Below are positions 46,461 to 58,289 of a stretch of DNA of 64,000 nt, in pieces; position 1 is the first letter of the stretch; each line of letters opens with the position of its first letter. Source of the stretch: Gnetum montanum (Eukaryota; Streptophyta; Gnetopsida; Gnetales; Gnetaceae). A model generated the notes under the pieces. The model saw nothing but the letters and a program-made list of their open reading frames with translations. It did no database searches and was not told the origin of the DNA. A program made the translations under genes and the position numbers. The stretch is from positions 149,870 to 213,869 of the forward strand of contig MNCI01003549.1 of NCBI GenBank assembly GCA_015680685.1, written 5' to 3'.

Positions 46461-48120
46461 TACAATGGACAGATATGGAGGGAAATGTTGTGTTGCCTCT
46501 CAAATGATCTATTCCTGAGATGCTGCTTCAAAATATTAAGAGGTTGGACATCAAGGATCTTCATGATGAATATGTTGTGTATGACCATAACCATCAAGAC
46601 TCCCATCCCACAAAAAACACAACACAAATGAGATCAGAATTAGGAGAAGCGCCATGCAGCTACGAAGGGAAAAAAGTTCACTAACTCCTTGTTCTTGCTA
46701 AACCAAAATGAAAATGAGAATCCTCCCTCTAAGGGTTCTCAACATGAAGATTCTCTATCCCTTGACACTAGTGAATGGGGCTTGAACCCGAATTTGCAAT
46801 CCACTATCAACAATCCAAGTTCACAACAAAGTGGGAGTCAACATAGGGGCTTGGGCAAGCATCATGATGATGATAAACCTAATGATCATGTCCATGACAA
46901 GTAAAGAGAATGTGGTAGATACCATGGTGATGGAAATCCTCCTCTCCCTTTATCCTTTTCATATACATCTTCTTCTTCCTCTAAATCTAATCAAAACCAT
47001 AGGGGATGAAACTGTGATGGAGGTGAATGATGGGATAATGATTGTAGGCCCTGCCATGAGTGAAATCATGCTAATGATGAACCTTTACTTACAACTTGAA
47101 GCATTATAAACATTTTAGAGGTAGTTAGAATTCCAACCAACCATTTGAAAGATAGTAGAATCAATAGTTGGATATGAACAACATCCCCAAATTTGAGAGG
47201 GGATATTACTCAGAACTATAGACACATCTTCAAGCCTTTTATGATGCCTATGCCTTGTAGAACATAAAAAATGACTAGTAAAAACTTAAACTATTCCCTA
47301 AGATACTCATAAAAGAAGTAGAAAGTTGGTACCACTCCATAGAGCCAAAATCAATTCATAGATGGAGTACAATGCTTGAGTTATTCAATGAAAAATGTCA
47401 GACATACTCTAGAGTGTCCAACTTGAGGAAGCAAATCCAAGGCTATTAAAAAGGAATACATGAACCCTTGGATTCAACCATGGGTAGGTATTATTCCCTT
47501 TCTCATAAATGTCCTATCCATGGTTATTCTCAACAAGATCAACTTCGCCATATCATAGATGGGCTTTAATCAAAAATAAGGAGAATTCTTGGGATCTATG
47601 CACAAGAAAGACTATTAGAACTAAGACCCCATCAAATTCAAAGCCTAATTGAGTAGGTTGTAAAAGAAGAAGATGAGTTGAGAAAATAGGAAAGTCTTAA
47701 TGAGTATAACTAGGATCCTTCCATCAGAAAAAGGGAGGTCTATTTCTATGATAGTGAGGAGGAGGTACCACATGATGAAGTGGTGCAGCAAAAAGCTTTT
47801 CCAATTTAAAAATCTATGTATGAAATTTTGGCTAAGTTTGAAAAAATGTGGAAATCTTTAGATGAAAAATTTTAAACTGCATTGAAAATTGTAAAAGAAT
47901 CAAAAGAACAAGATAGTGATCATGACCACAGGAGAAGAAAAGAAGTTGAACATGCCTACTAAAAGGATAAGGGAAAAGCTGCTACAATGGAAGAGGTTGT
48001 GGAGTTAGAATTAAACAATGATGGTGGGTATGACAACTACCAATATGAACATCCTAAGGGATGTTATCCTATTGTGTCACACTTATAGAAATCTAGGTAT
48101 ACACTCTAAATCCTAAACTG
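46461..48120 (+). pseudogene. E5 gag
   Basis: Begins within gag (WTDMEGNVVLPLK, DLHDEYVVYDHNHQD), aligning with E1 at 19330-19140. A His/Asp/Gly-rich section follows (46850-47060), then capsid text as in E4 in several broken frames (47190-47450) and ILGIYAQERLLELRPHQIQ (47590). Next come VKEEDELRK and a degraded knuckle (YDNYQYEHPKGCYP, with both leading Cys lost). A long linker continues to the protease. Confidence 0.65.
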
Positions 48121-48644
48121 GCATAAAGGCAAGAACCTAGAAGGTTTCCTTATCCTTAAGGTAATCCAAAACAATTCAACTAGCAACAGCAAGCTTATTA
48201 TCCAAGTCGAGCTCCACCATAACTGTATGAGTAGTACCATCAATGGTAGCATCCACAATCATGGAGGATGTTACCACCAAGGTAGTAGTACCCTTATAAG
48301 TAACCAGATCCATATGGGTACTATGTTAAGCAACCCATGTCTCTACATGACTCTTCTAGTCATGCTTCTTTTAAACATCACTACTACCCTCTAGAGTACT
48401 ATAAAACTCATTCTCCATCTCCTAGAGGGAAATCCCCACATCCTATCACCCTTCTCATTCTTTAGCACCTATTTGTCCACTCTCAACCCAATTACTGCTT
48501 GCTCCATCCATGCAGGAAGAAATTCCCAAACAATCACAGTAACATAATGCCACCAGGGTTGTTAACTTACAACTAACTCCTTAACAGAGTAGTTCAAAAC
48601 CCAAATCTTATACAAAACTCTCACCAACTTATGCAGTTGTTCAC

Positions 48645-49240
48645 CCTATGTCTTCTTCATTCTCTTCATCAATTCCTTTCAAGAACCCATTAAACCAAAT
48701 GCCTTCCAAGATCCACACAATCATGTTAGCCCATGCTATATCTGATTATATCAAGGTTGGCAACCTTCCTAAAGAAAGAGCTAATCCTAGAAATCCTCTC
48801 ATCTACTTGCAGATTGTAGGAAATGAGTTGTGCAAGGCTCTTCTCAATTCAAGTTCTAATGTTAATCTAATTTCCCATGAACTATACAATGCCTAGAACC
48901 TACCTCCTCTCAAGAGGAGCAATATCCATTTAACGTTGGCAAATTAATCCATCACTATTCCCTTGAGATTAGTGAAGGACGTCATGATCATTGTCTATGG
49001 ATGGTTGTATCCTACCAATTTCCTGATGATCAAAGTTGATAATCATAAGGGGAAATTCTCAACCATTATGGGAAGGGCTTGGTTGAGAAATGTTGATGCA
49101 TGAATGGGAATCATGGATATTTTCATAAATATTTCTAAGGAAAATGCATTTAGAAAGATCAAGAAGAAGAAAATTCCATACATAACATATAATGATATCA
49201 AGTGCAACTGTATGCAAAAAACTCTGGTCAATCAAAAGCA
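48645..49240 (+). pseudogene. E5 protease
   Basis: The open stretch 48648-48896 has HAISDYIKVGNLPKE, NPRNPLIYLQIVGNELCKAL, LNSSSNVNLISHELYNA, where the expected active-site D-S/T-G reads N-S-S, so it is inactive. Then PLKRSNIHLTLAN, LVKDVMIIVYGWLYP, IMGRAWLRNVDA, MGIMDI, KKKIPYITYNDIKC. Stops are few. Confidence 0.7.
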
Positions 49241-49640
49241 CATCAATCAAAGCATGTAGATAGTATGTAGATGAATGTAAAATTCAAAAGTTCTTGTATG
49301 TAGTAGCCACAAAATAGGAGGGCACCTAATGGTATATAGTTGATTCTGAAGGCATCACATTTTGCATACAACCTATAAAGAGCCTAACTTGTGCCTATGT
49401 TAAAGGCTTGAATGAATTAGAGCAAGTTCATTGCCAACTCTCTGATGATGAACCTAATGATACCAATTGGGAAGATTTGGAAATCCCTAATAGTTTTAAA
49501 CAAGAGCCCTTAGATTTGAAAGCTCTAACTATTGGCATAGAATATGCATTTCTAAAAAATGGTAATCTAGTGATAATCAATATCAACCTTTCTTCTACGT
49601 AGAAAAGGATGCTATTAAATATTATAAACAAATTGACTAT
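49241..49640 (+). other. E5 protease-RT linker
   Basis: Includes the open stretch 49408-49602 (ELEQVHCQLSDDEPNDTNWE), an acidic linker like the one in E3 near 31830-31950. RT is not reached; the sequence loses similarity to the family around 49640. Confidence 0.5.
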
Positions 49641-50739
49641 GATTGGGCTACAAAATGGTTGCGAATTTGATGTAATTTTGCTACAAATTGGCTGCCAAAG
49701 TTAGGTGAAATGGGTGCCTAAATTTGGGGGGTTACTAAACATAGTAAGTGCTCTCCCCCATGGTCATTGTGTTTGCTAAAAATAGTAACCGAGGCAGCCC
49801 TTCCACATTCAAGAAAAATCTTTAATGTTAGGCTCTTCACCATGTTTTTTGAAGTGGCTAGTTAATGTGGAAGTGCATAACTTGATGAATTTTTCTTCTT
49901 ATGGCTTCCATGCTAAGGGTTTGAATTTTCCACACTAGGAGAGAAACTTTCTAGGCTAGGGAAAATGTTTCCATTTTAGGGGAAATTTTCCAAGCTAGGA
50001 TGAAAATTCCCAACCTTAGGGAAAACTTTCCAGGCTTGGGGAAAAGTTTCCAAGCTAGGGAAAAACTTTCCAATTTGAAAGGAAAGTTTCCAAAATGTAT
50101 CTTTCATCTTCATGTTGAAGAAGGAAAAGTTTTGAAACCCCCATCCTTCCACCCTAGGTGTAGGTGTGATCTACCTTCTTGCATGTGTTTTTAGCATAAA
50201 AAAATGTCTACCTTGCATAAAGCCCATCAAATTACCTTTTCGCAACATTCCAAAAGGCATTTTTGATGACCCCCACCTCCCCCCCACCACCAAGTCCAAA
50301 TATAGGTACTAGGTGATCTTTTTCACTTAGGGAATGAGGCTTTCATCACCTATGAGGAATTTTTCAATCCCAAAAGTATAAAGTATGTGAAATTACCCAT
50401 TATGGATTGCATTTTTCACATTTTCAATGAAATTTTACCTTGGGTTCCATGGTGTGAAAGCTACATTATGAAGATTGGTTATAACATGCAAAATTTTGTG
50501 GTGTTTCAATGGTCCCTCTTTGTTGGTGGCTAGAGGATTGACCTAAGAGGCATTGATAAAAAATACAAAACACCACTACATATTAAAATGTTACAATGCA
50601 TAGAGGCCATATGAGAATAAGGCTATCCAAGTCACCAATGTTGCTAGTTCAAGGCCATGGTGGGCCATGGTACCATTTTAAGGCCTCAACAAGCCATGTT
50701 GCTAGTTTAACATCATAGAGAACTATTGAAAGTAGGCTT
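49641..50739. other. Unassigned DNA containing a 20-bp minisatellite
   Basis: No coding similarity. By position it lies downstream of the minus-strand Tat integrase (50740-51830). A pyrimidine run CCCCCACCTCCCCCCCACC lies near 50270-50288. Confidence 0.4.
49941..50100 (+). repeat. 20-bp minisatellite, 8 units
   Basis: Eight units of exactly 20 bases, consensus GAAAACTTTCCAAGCTAGGG. Each unit has the dyad GGAAA-N-TTTCC across the unit border. The short open frame reading through it (KIPNLRENFPGLGKSF) is a by-product. Confidence 0.9.
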
Positions 50740-51830
50740 TCTTGTTGATGATTTGTCACCTAAATGTAGTATGGCTTTAGATATGAATCATTGATTATAT
50801 TGTCCATCTCATTCCCATTCATGTTGGCTATTCTGAATGCTCCATTTTCATATGCTCTGGTGACAAGAAAGGATCCTTCTTAGTTGGTTGAGAATTTGTC
50901 CATGTGCTCTTAGATGGCCTTAAGGATGAGGTCCCCCTCCTTGATCTTGTGCATGATTAGGTTATGATGATGTTGTCACTTCTGCCTCTCTTAATAGTGC
51001 TTGATGTAAGCAAGCACTTGCATACACTAGTCTTCCACTAAACCTAGGACTACTATCTGTAACTCCTTGCTCTATTTGTCATTAATGAAGTTAGTTAAGG
51101 CTACTTAGAGTGATGGTACCTATAATTTAAGAGGTTAAATAGCTTTAGAACCATAAACAAGGCTATAAGGGGTCATGCCAATTGTCATGCAATTGATTTT
51201 TCTATATGCCACTCATGCCACTTTCACTTGCTATTGTTGAGCAGATTCTTGAGCAAGTTGATGATGGCCTTGTTGCTTACTTTTTCTTGTCCATTGGCCT
51301 AGGGGTAGTAAGGCAATGCAAAAGAATGCTTAATGCCTATGTTGTTACAAAAATCCTTGGTTTCTTGGCTACTAAATTGAGGTCCATTATTTTTAACTAT
51401 GTTCATTGGTATGTCAAAACAAACTACAATGTTGTCTAGGATAAACATACAAACTTGTTCAGATGTGGTCTTCCTTAGGGAAATAGATTCAACCCACTTT
51501 GTAAAGTATTTGGTTGTGGTGATGATGAAACTATGCCCTAAGGTAGATTTAGGCATTATGGGTCCAATGATATCTAACCCCCATTGTTGAAATAACCATG
51601 TTATCTAGGTCATATGCAACTTAGTTGGTGATACATGTATCAAGTTACTACATCCGTGGCATGTGTCACATTACATAAGTTTTTGTAGGCAGTCATTTTC
51701 CATATGGGGCCAATAGTAGCCTAACCATCTAATCTTAGTAGCCATATATCTAGGTCCTATATGTCCACCACAAACATTGTGAACCTCCTATAGGACTATT
51801 CTAACTTCAGTTTTGCGTAAGCACTTTAGG
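50740..51830 (-). pseudogene. Tat integrase, degenerate
   Basis: Minus-strand text in order: GYYWPHMENDC and CDTCHGCSNLIHV (zinc-binding N-terminus, about 51720-51640), then WGLDIIGPIMPKSTLGHSFI and KYFTKWVESISLRKTTSEQV. PMNIVKNNGPQFSSQETKDF follows, where the second catalytic Asp reads Asn, then IGIKHSFALPYYP. After a break come GMTPYSLVYGSKAI (about 51170) and a C-terminal block KIKEGDLILKAI, GSFLVTRAYENGAFRIANMN near 50860. Motif pattern fits Tat-lineage integrase. Stops and frameshifts are numerous. Confidence 0.8.
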
Positions 51831-52089
51831 AGTATGCCATCATAGGACCATCGTCATAATGTGTTATCACCTACAATGACATACTGCTTCAACTACTTAT
51901 GTATGATGTCCTTCAAAGAAATAGTCAAGCCCTGTGAGGATTCACCATGCATGAGGTAAAATTTGATGTCGTCATACCACTCCTTGAAAGGAGTAGTATG
52001 AATGACAACCACAAAGGTATCCCCAATGTTCTATGTAAGGGGAGTAGCATAGTCCACAATTAAAGTGGGAAATTTTCTAAACACATCTA

Positions 52090-52340
52090 GTGTCACAATA
52101 AGGGATAATGTTGCAATTCATCAACTATTACATTTTTGTTTCGAGGTATGCATTGGATATCAATGTTTATGAATTGTTGTAGTAATTTCTTTCCTAGGTC
52201 ATAACAAGGTTGTAAGTGCTTAGCTTTGCATGCATAGACTTTGGTTACTTGGTTAACCACATAAGTTGTGAATCACCTTTGATGGCTAGGCATCTAATTC
52301 TTGGCTCACAAGCTATCATCATCCCTTTGATCAAACTTGA
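52090..52340 (-). pseudogene. Tat additional RNase H, truncated
   Basis: Minus-strand text GDSQL, VNQVTKVYACKAKHLQPCYD, LGKKLLQQFINIDIQCIPRN matches the second RNase H at 7080-7250 (INQVTEIYACKAIHLQPYCD). It precedes the integrase at 50740-51830 in element order. Its N-terminal half is cut off at about 52340, where the plus-strand LTR begins. Confidence 0.75.
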
Positions 52341-53511
52341 AAGACCACCAAATTTGGGCCACCATGTCTCAATTGCAAATTTGTTTAAGTGTCAATGCAA
52401 GGAAATTTTTTTCTAAGTGTTAGGACTATGCTCTCCACTACTGAAACTATGCTTTAGAGCATAGTTAGCATAGTCAACACAAAAGTTTAGATTTGCAATA
52501 ATTTTCTAAGTGTCAAGCTAATGGTTGTAGAGTGTGGTTAGCATGAAAGAAATAGTTTCGCAAAAATTTTTAAGTGTTGGGACTACACTCCCTACTATGC
52601 TCTAGAGTGTAGTCAGCATAGTCTACATGAAGACACTAGTTTTGCAAAAATTTTCTAATTACTGAGACTATGTTTGGAAGTGTAGTTAAGTGTAGATAGT
52701 TTGGAAGCTTAGTTTTTGTAAGATTTTTCCAAGTTCCAAAACTACACTTCCTACTATCGAGACTATGCTCTAGAGCATATTTAGTGTAGTCAACATGGAA
52801 ATGCATATTTTGTAAAATTTTCTATCTATTGAGACTACACTCCAGAGCATAGTCAAGCATAGTCATGTAGAATAGCCTCCAAAGGCCTCTAGAAATTAGC
52901 ATCAGCATCCACATCAGCTCCAACACCTCTGGCAACAAGATCAGTAAGTTTTATCTCTTTATGCATCCTCCATTTCTCCCAAAATTGTACCTATGCTTGA
53001 CACCACTTCACATAGTGGACAACATAGTCCTAGAGCATAGTCTCCAAGCTTGCATTATTCTGTATTTTTTTAGGTGCATTGTAGTCTCCTCAACACTCAC
53101 ACATGTAGTCGAGTAGTGTAGTCACAATTTGGAAATCTTTTAGGGTCCATTGGAGCACACCAATAGAACACCATTTTCTTTAGTGGAGAGCATAGTTGGG
53201 TGTAGCATAGTCCCAACTACCCCACTACCACATGGCATCCAATTTACAATTGATAAAAACCCTAACCCTATAAATACCTGAGTGTTCTATGTTTTAGGGG
53301 TTGGTATATGAGCATTTTGAGTATTTTGATTACAATTTTTTCATTCAATTGGAAAATTTGAAAATTGACTGGCATTTTAGCATTCTATTGGAAAACCCAT
53401 CAGAGCATTATGCAAGAGCAAGTTTAAGGCAAAGCACTAGTAGACATCTTTGCATACCACCCAGTCTTCCACAAAACACTATATCCCATGGGACACCATG
53501 GTAGCCAATCA
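52340..53511 (+). mobile_element. Tat-type LTR A
   Basis: Starts CTTGAAAGACCACCAAATTTG, matched at 53510 by CTTGAAAAACCACAAAATTT, the start of LTR B. U3 holds repeats of TTTTCTAAGTGT with ACTATGCTCTAGAGCATAG-type palindromes at 52440, 52595 and 52765. TATA box in CCCTATAAATACCTG near 53268. U5 is shorter than in LTR B, so A is truncated at the junction. Confidence 0.65.
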
Positions 53512-55179
53512 ACTTGAAAAACCACAAAATTTAGGTAGTAGCACCTTAACAACAAATTTTTCTAACTATCAATATGAGGTAAAATTTTTCTAAGTGTTTG
53601 GCCCATGCTTCCACTAATGGGGTCACTCTCTAGAGCATAATTATCATAGCATGCAACAAAAAGCCAAATTTGCAAAATTTTTCTAAGTGTTGTGCTATGC
53701 TCAATTCTCTCTACTATGCCCTAGAGTGTACCCAACATAGCATACACTTTAGTGGCTAGTTTTGCCTAAGTGTCAAGCCAAAAACTATCAAGCTAGTTCA
53801 ACATAAAAAAGGAATTTTGGCAGATTCATAGCATAGTCTTGCAGATTCACACTTCTAAAGCTACCCTTCCTACTATGCTCCACAACATAGCCTAGATGAA
53901 GGTTGCAAGTTTTGAAATTTTTTCTAAGTGTCAATGCTATGCTCTTACTTCTCCTGCTATGCTTCAAAGTGTAGCTTGCATAGCCAACATTGGATCTCAA
54001 TTCTCGTAAAATTTTCCTAGCTATTGGGTTACACTCTAGAGCATAGTTAGCATAGCAATGCAGGGTAGCCTCCAAAAGCTTCTAGAGCTCAACACTAATC
54101 TTGATCTTGGCTCTAACATTTCTTTGGCATGTAGGATCTATAATTTACATTTCTTTTGCACCGCCCCCCATTTGTCCCAAATTATACCTATGCTCGATCC
54201 CACTCGAAAGAGGGGAGAGTGTAGCCTCCAAATTACACTATTTTGTACTATTTTTCTACATTGTGGTCTCTTCATCTTTGGCATATGCAACTTGGCAATG
54301 TATTCATAGTTTGATAGTCTTTCAAGGTGCATTGGAGCACACTAGAGTGTAGCACCATTATGCTCCAATGCAAGTATAGCTAGACTCAACATAGCCTCAA
54401 CTACCCCCTTTGCCATGTGGCACCTGATCCACACTTCACATCAACCCTAATCCTATAAATACCCCTATGTTTCAAATTTTAGGAATTGGAATTTTTGAGG
54501 CATTCACATTTTTGAAGCATTTGGTGAGTGCTTCCACTTAACAGTTAGCATCTTGGCATTGGAACCCTTACACCTAAACATCCTTATCACCTTGATAAAG
54601 CCTTGGGATGTCACCTTTGCACATTGCAACACATGAAAACCTATAAGACACTGCAAGAGCCAACCTAGCAAGGATAGACTTCATGGTGGACGTCCATTTC
54701 ATAGCCTGGACACCCTAGAAACTATGACTACGATGCCTATTATGCTTGTTTGTACACCATGTACCTCCTCACCTCTCTTTTTCAATTGCTATGCTCCATC
54801 ATTTGGGGTGGTTTCATTTTTTCTCTTTCAAACTACTTTGTATTTTTCAAGCATTTTCTTTGGCACTTAGCATTGCACATGCATTTTTTCACCATTTTGC
54901 ACACATTTGCATTTTTACACTATCATTTTTACACTAGAAAACCATTTTATGCTCTGGGTTATTTAGCCTTGGTACCACCAAAAATACTATGCAAACCTTG
55001 GCACCCATTCATTGAAACATTATGTAAGTCCCAATTTGATCGACAAGACTGTCCCAAGTGCTCCACCTATATTTTCCCCTCCAGCAACAACCATTTGGAA
55101 AAGGGAGGGTTAGGGATATACCATGACCATGGACCCCTTAGCGTGACCATTATATCCAACAACATTTTTAGTTGCTACA
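53512..55179 (+). mobile_element. Tat-type LTR B (5' LTR of the following element)
   Basis: Same plan as LTR A, about 1.67 kb. U3 palindrome/TCTAAGTGT array; TATA box in CCTATAAATACCCC near 54450; U5 with CTATGACTACGATGCC also present in the solo LTR at 15769-17275. It ends TTGCTACA at 55179. Six bases later comes TAGCATTAGAAGGAGGAC (55186-55203), resembling the TGGCGCTAGAAGGAGGGGC primer-binding site I recall from Tat-group elements. Confidence 0.6.
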
Positions 55180-55185
55180 ATTTTC

Positions 55186-55744
55186 TAGCATTAGAAGGAG
55201 GACATGCCATTTCTTTCTATATTTAGCGATAGTCCCACATGCTCTCTACACCTCTGCTACTAGTTTCAAGCTAGTGTAAAGTTAACACCCCTATGGACCT
55301 GCCATGGCAGTAGTTGGATTATAGGCTAGCACAAGAGTTACCTATGAGTCAGTTGGTGGAGATTGAACCTAGTTGTCAATTCACCTAGAACCTTGTTGGA
55401 TAAAAGCCAAAGCATATCTTTGGCACTAAGCTAAAACTTTGTGTGCTCAAGAGTGCATAGTTGACTCTTAGCGTGATAGCATAGTAAGCCTCAACATAGT
55501 GAGTGTAGCATACCAAAGTTATTTTTTCTTCAGTATCATTTTTAGACTTAGCCATTTTCATAGCATTTTTTAGCATATTCTTATTTAGCCATTTTTTAGC
55601 ATTTTTCTACTTAGCCATTTTTAGCATCTACAACTTTTGTAGTGTTTGCATCTTTTGCATAGCATTATGAATCTTGAGCAACCCTAAACCTCTACCCTAA
55701 GCATCATTTTTTTTCAACCCAGTTAATAGATCATAATTGATCTC
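55186..55744 (+). promoter_or_regulatory. Putative primer-binding site and leader of a Tat element
   Basis: The primer-binding site candidate at 55186-55203 fits with several C-to-T or G-to-A changes. The leader runs to about 55740, ending ATCTCCCTGGGGCTGAGGGG, like the C-CCGTGGGGC-GAGGG text found ahead of gag in Tat elements. Between lie TTTAGCATTTTT-type repeats (55550-55630). Confidence 0.45.
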
Positions 55745-57540
55745 CCTGGGGCTGAGGGGTCTACTTTGGTGGAGAGGCAATCACTCAAAATATGCAACCA
55801 ACTGCCAAAGCACATGGTATTCGATGATGAAAAATATAACTTTCTTTGCATGAAAATCCAAGTAGGTCTATCCTTAGACCATTGACAAATGAATTCCAAA
55901 TGGGGTTATGAAATCATACACCAGAATAGCAGGGAGTACTTCCCTACCCCCAACAATTTCATTTCGCTCAGCAAGACCTTTCAGTGGCTACTCGACCAAC
56001 TTATTCAACTGAGTGGGTTGAATGAGCATGATATAGCAACCAATTATGAGGAGCCATTGTAAGATGGAAAGGATGAGTTTGAGGCTTGTTCAAAGAATGA
56101 AAATCCATTTTATGCCTCCTTCTAGCGAGCTACCTCTAGTTTCATCCCTCAACAATCCCAACCATCCACCTTCTTTTAGGCGGTTACATCCCCCTTGTCA
56201 TCTCCTAGGTCAACCCCTATGATGGAAAATCATCAAGTGCATACACATTAGGGTGTAGGACCATCTATCATCCCAATCTTTGTACATCACATGCGTTAGG
56301 ATGCAAGACCATCCACAACCTTCCCCTTTGCAATGTCTACATAGTGTATGCAATCCTTCCTACTAGCATCCATGATGTTAATGCAACCTTACATACACAC
56401 TGTGTAGATCTCCTAGCCACCATTGGCTTAGGCATCATACAATCTGCCTATTCCATCGACACCCCCTATAATGGTGCAAGTAACAACTATGGGCTCCAGC
56501 TTCTATGCCCCTGGTGTAGCACACATAGTAGTATGCACAATAGCATGTGCAATAGGCACTGCATGTGGTCACATAACTCATAGTGGGGCCATGGGCCACT
56601 CAAGTGGCACAATGAGTAGCAAAATTGGTGTAGCCCACTACATCCACCCCAAGCTTGGGTAAAGCATTCCAACTCATCCAAATGCTCATTGAGGAGGTTA
56701 AGTGGCTTAAAGCCTCCTCCTCTAAAATAGTCCATGTGATGGACTTTTACAAGGTTGACCTAATCAATATTGTGGTTCCATCACCAAACCTACCTCCTAG
56801 AGTCCAACTTCCCATATTCACTAAATACAATAGTAGGGGGGATCCTAATTCCCATCTAGTGACCTTTCATTCTAAATGCCTTCTATTGTAGGCATGGCCA
56901 CATGCAATCATCCGTGTGTTTACCATGTCCTTGATTAGCAAGGCATTATACTAGTACCATGCACTCCCTAGGGCCTCCATATCTTCCTTGGAGGAATTGC
57001 TTAGTTAATTCATCATTTGCTTCAAGTACAACTTGAAAATTGAGGTGATCCTACATCAATTAATGTAAATTAAGTAGGGCCACTTAGAGCCTGTAGAAAA
57101 ATTCATCTAGTGTTGGAGTGATACACTTAATGAAATTTGTGAGCCCATAATTGAAACCCACCTACTGGCCATTTTCAAAGGATTAGTGAATGACTTCATC
57201 AAGTTAAAGCTATATTACCTTGCCCCACATTTCTTGAGCCAAGTTTCCACTCAAACAAAAAGCATTCAAGATTTGGTAGAAGCCATTAAGGACCTAGCCT
57301 ACATGGCCTACAAAAATTCACATGTAAAGAAGGGCAAAGAAAAAGGGCAAGGCAACCACAACTATTACAAAAGTGGCCAATGAGGCCAAGCCAAATAATT
57401 TCAAACCAATAGCCAAGGCACCTAAGGCCCTAGCCAACAACAAGGCATCCAACTTTGGCACTAAGGCAACCAACCAATCCACACCCTTAGTGGTTATGGG
57501 GCAAGTTGTCCCAAGGCTAAACTTTGAGTGTAAAGACTAA
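55745..57540 (+). pseudogene. Tat gag, degenerate
   Basis: The recognisable capsid part starts near 56790: VQLPIFTKYNSRGDPNSHLV with TFHSKCLLL, matching the Y-G-D-P-H-L-x-x-F core of Tat gag. Then VFTMSLISKALY, LEELLS, CFKYNLKIEV, an open stretch 57186-57383 (NDFIKLKLYYLAPHFLSQ, TKSIQDLVEAIKDLAYM) and a Lys/Gly/Asn-rich tail. The N-terminal 1 kb is divergent, with Asp/Glu and Pro/Ser-rich text (NEHDIATNYEEPL). Many stops. Confidence 0.65.
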
Positions 57541-58289
57541 TTAAAGTACACATCATTACCCATCAAGTAGTCAGAGCTCTTGGGTTAATTAGCTGATGCT
57601 AGGCACATCCAATATAAGAAAATTTTTGTGGATGCTCACAAGTTCTATGATCACTACTACAATCTCTCTAGAAACCCATAACCAATAGCATCAAAAGAGC
57701 CTCTAACCCTAATCATTTTAGGTTGAACTGATTCTACCATTACCATCAACTAATAGGCCATGACATAGACTTTTACATGGTCCTATGGGATGACATAAAA
57801 TGCATGATTCACTAAGGCCAACTAGTCCTTGATGCAACCAATCTAGTTTTCCTAGAAAATCAATCAATGAAGATCTACAAACGCCCTCTTAATGTAAGTG
57901 GTGTAGGCTACATTATCAATGCCATCAGCATCAATGATGACTTAAAATCAACATAAGAACCATTCATGGTTTGCGTGCCCTCTAGCAACCATGGGGCTTC
58001 TGAATGTTAACTAGCTTAAGGTTTCCTTTTATCATTATAGCACCACCTCGAGCACCCATGACACCCTTTATGGTTAGGGCCCCACAGTACCTTGTAACAA
58101 CAACAACCTAGACACCTTTTATCATTAGGGTGCCTCAACGTGAAAACTCTTTGCCTACTTAGAGTTTCATGGTGGGGACTGCATCAAGCCCTAATCACCC
58201 AAGGCATCATCCCACATACAATAACAGACAGTCTAGGTGGTAGCCCTGGAGGCCCAACAAATGCCTTGCTAACAAAATGATTAGGGAAT
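57541..58289 (+). other. Tat gag-protease linker, broken
   Basis: No domain recognised; short open pieces only. Likely linker coding DNA by position between gag and protease. Confidence 0.4.

Larger units (their letters stand above)
45316..49640 (+). mobile_element. Athila-like element E5, 5' half
   Basis: LTR (about 45316-46186), degraded primer-binding site, gag interrupted near its start by a 141-base gap, linker and protease. Homology ends by about 49640, before RT. Closely parallels E1 in domain text. Confidence 0.7.

Noticed and set aside
49043-49250. Minus-strand frames overlapping the E5 protease
   Set aside because: Antisense shadows of the protease; the plus-strand reading matches E1 and E3.
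54750-55226. 158-residue open frame
   Set aside because: It falls in U5 and leader of Tat LTR B, and the matching solo LTR lacks it.
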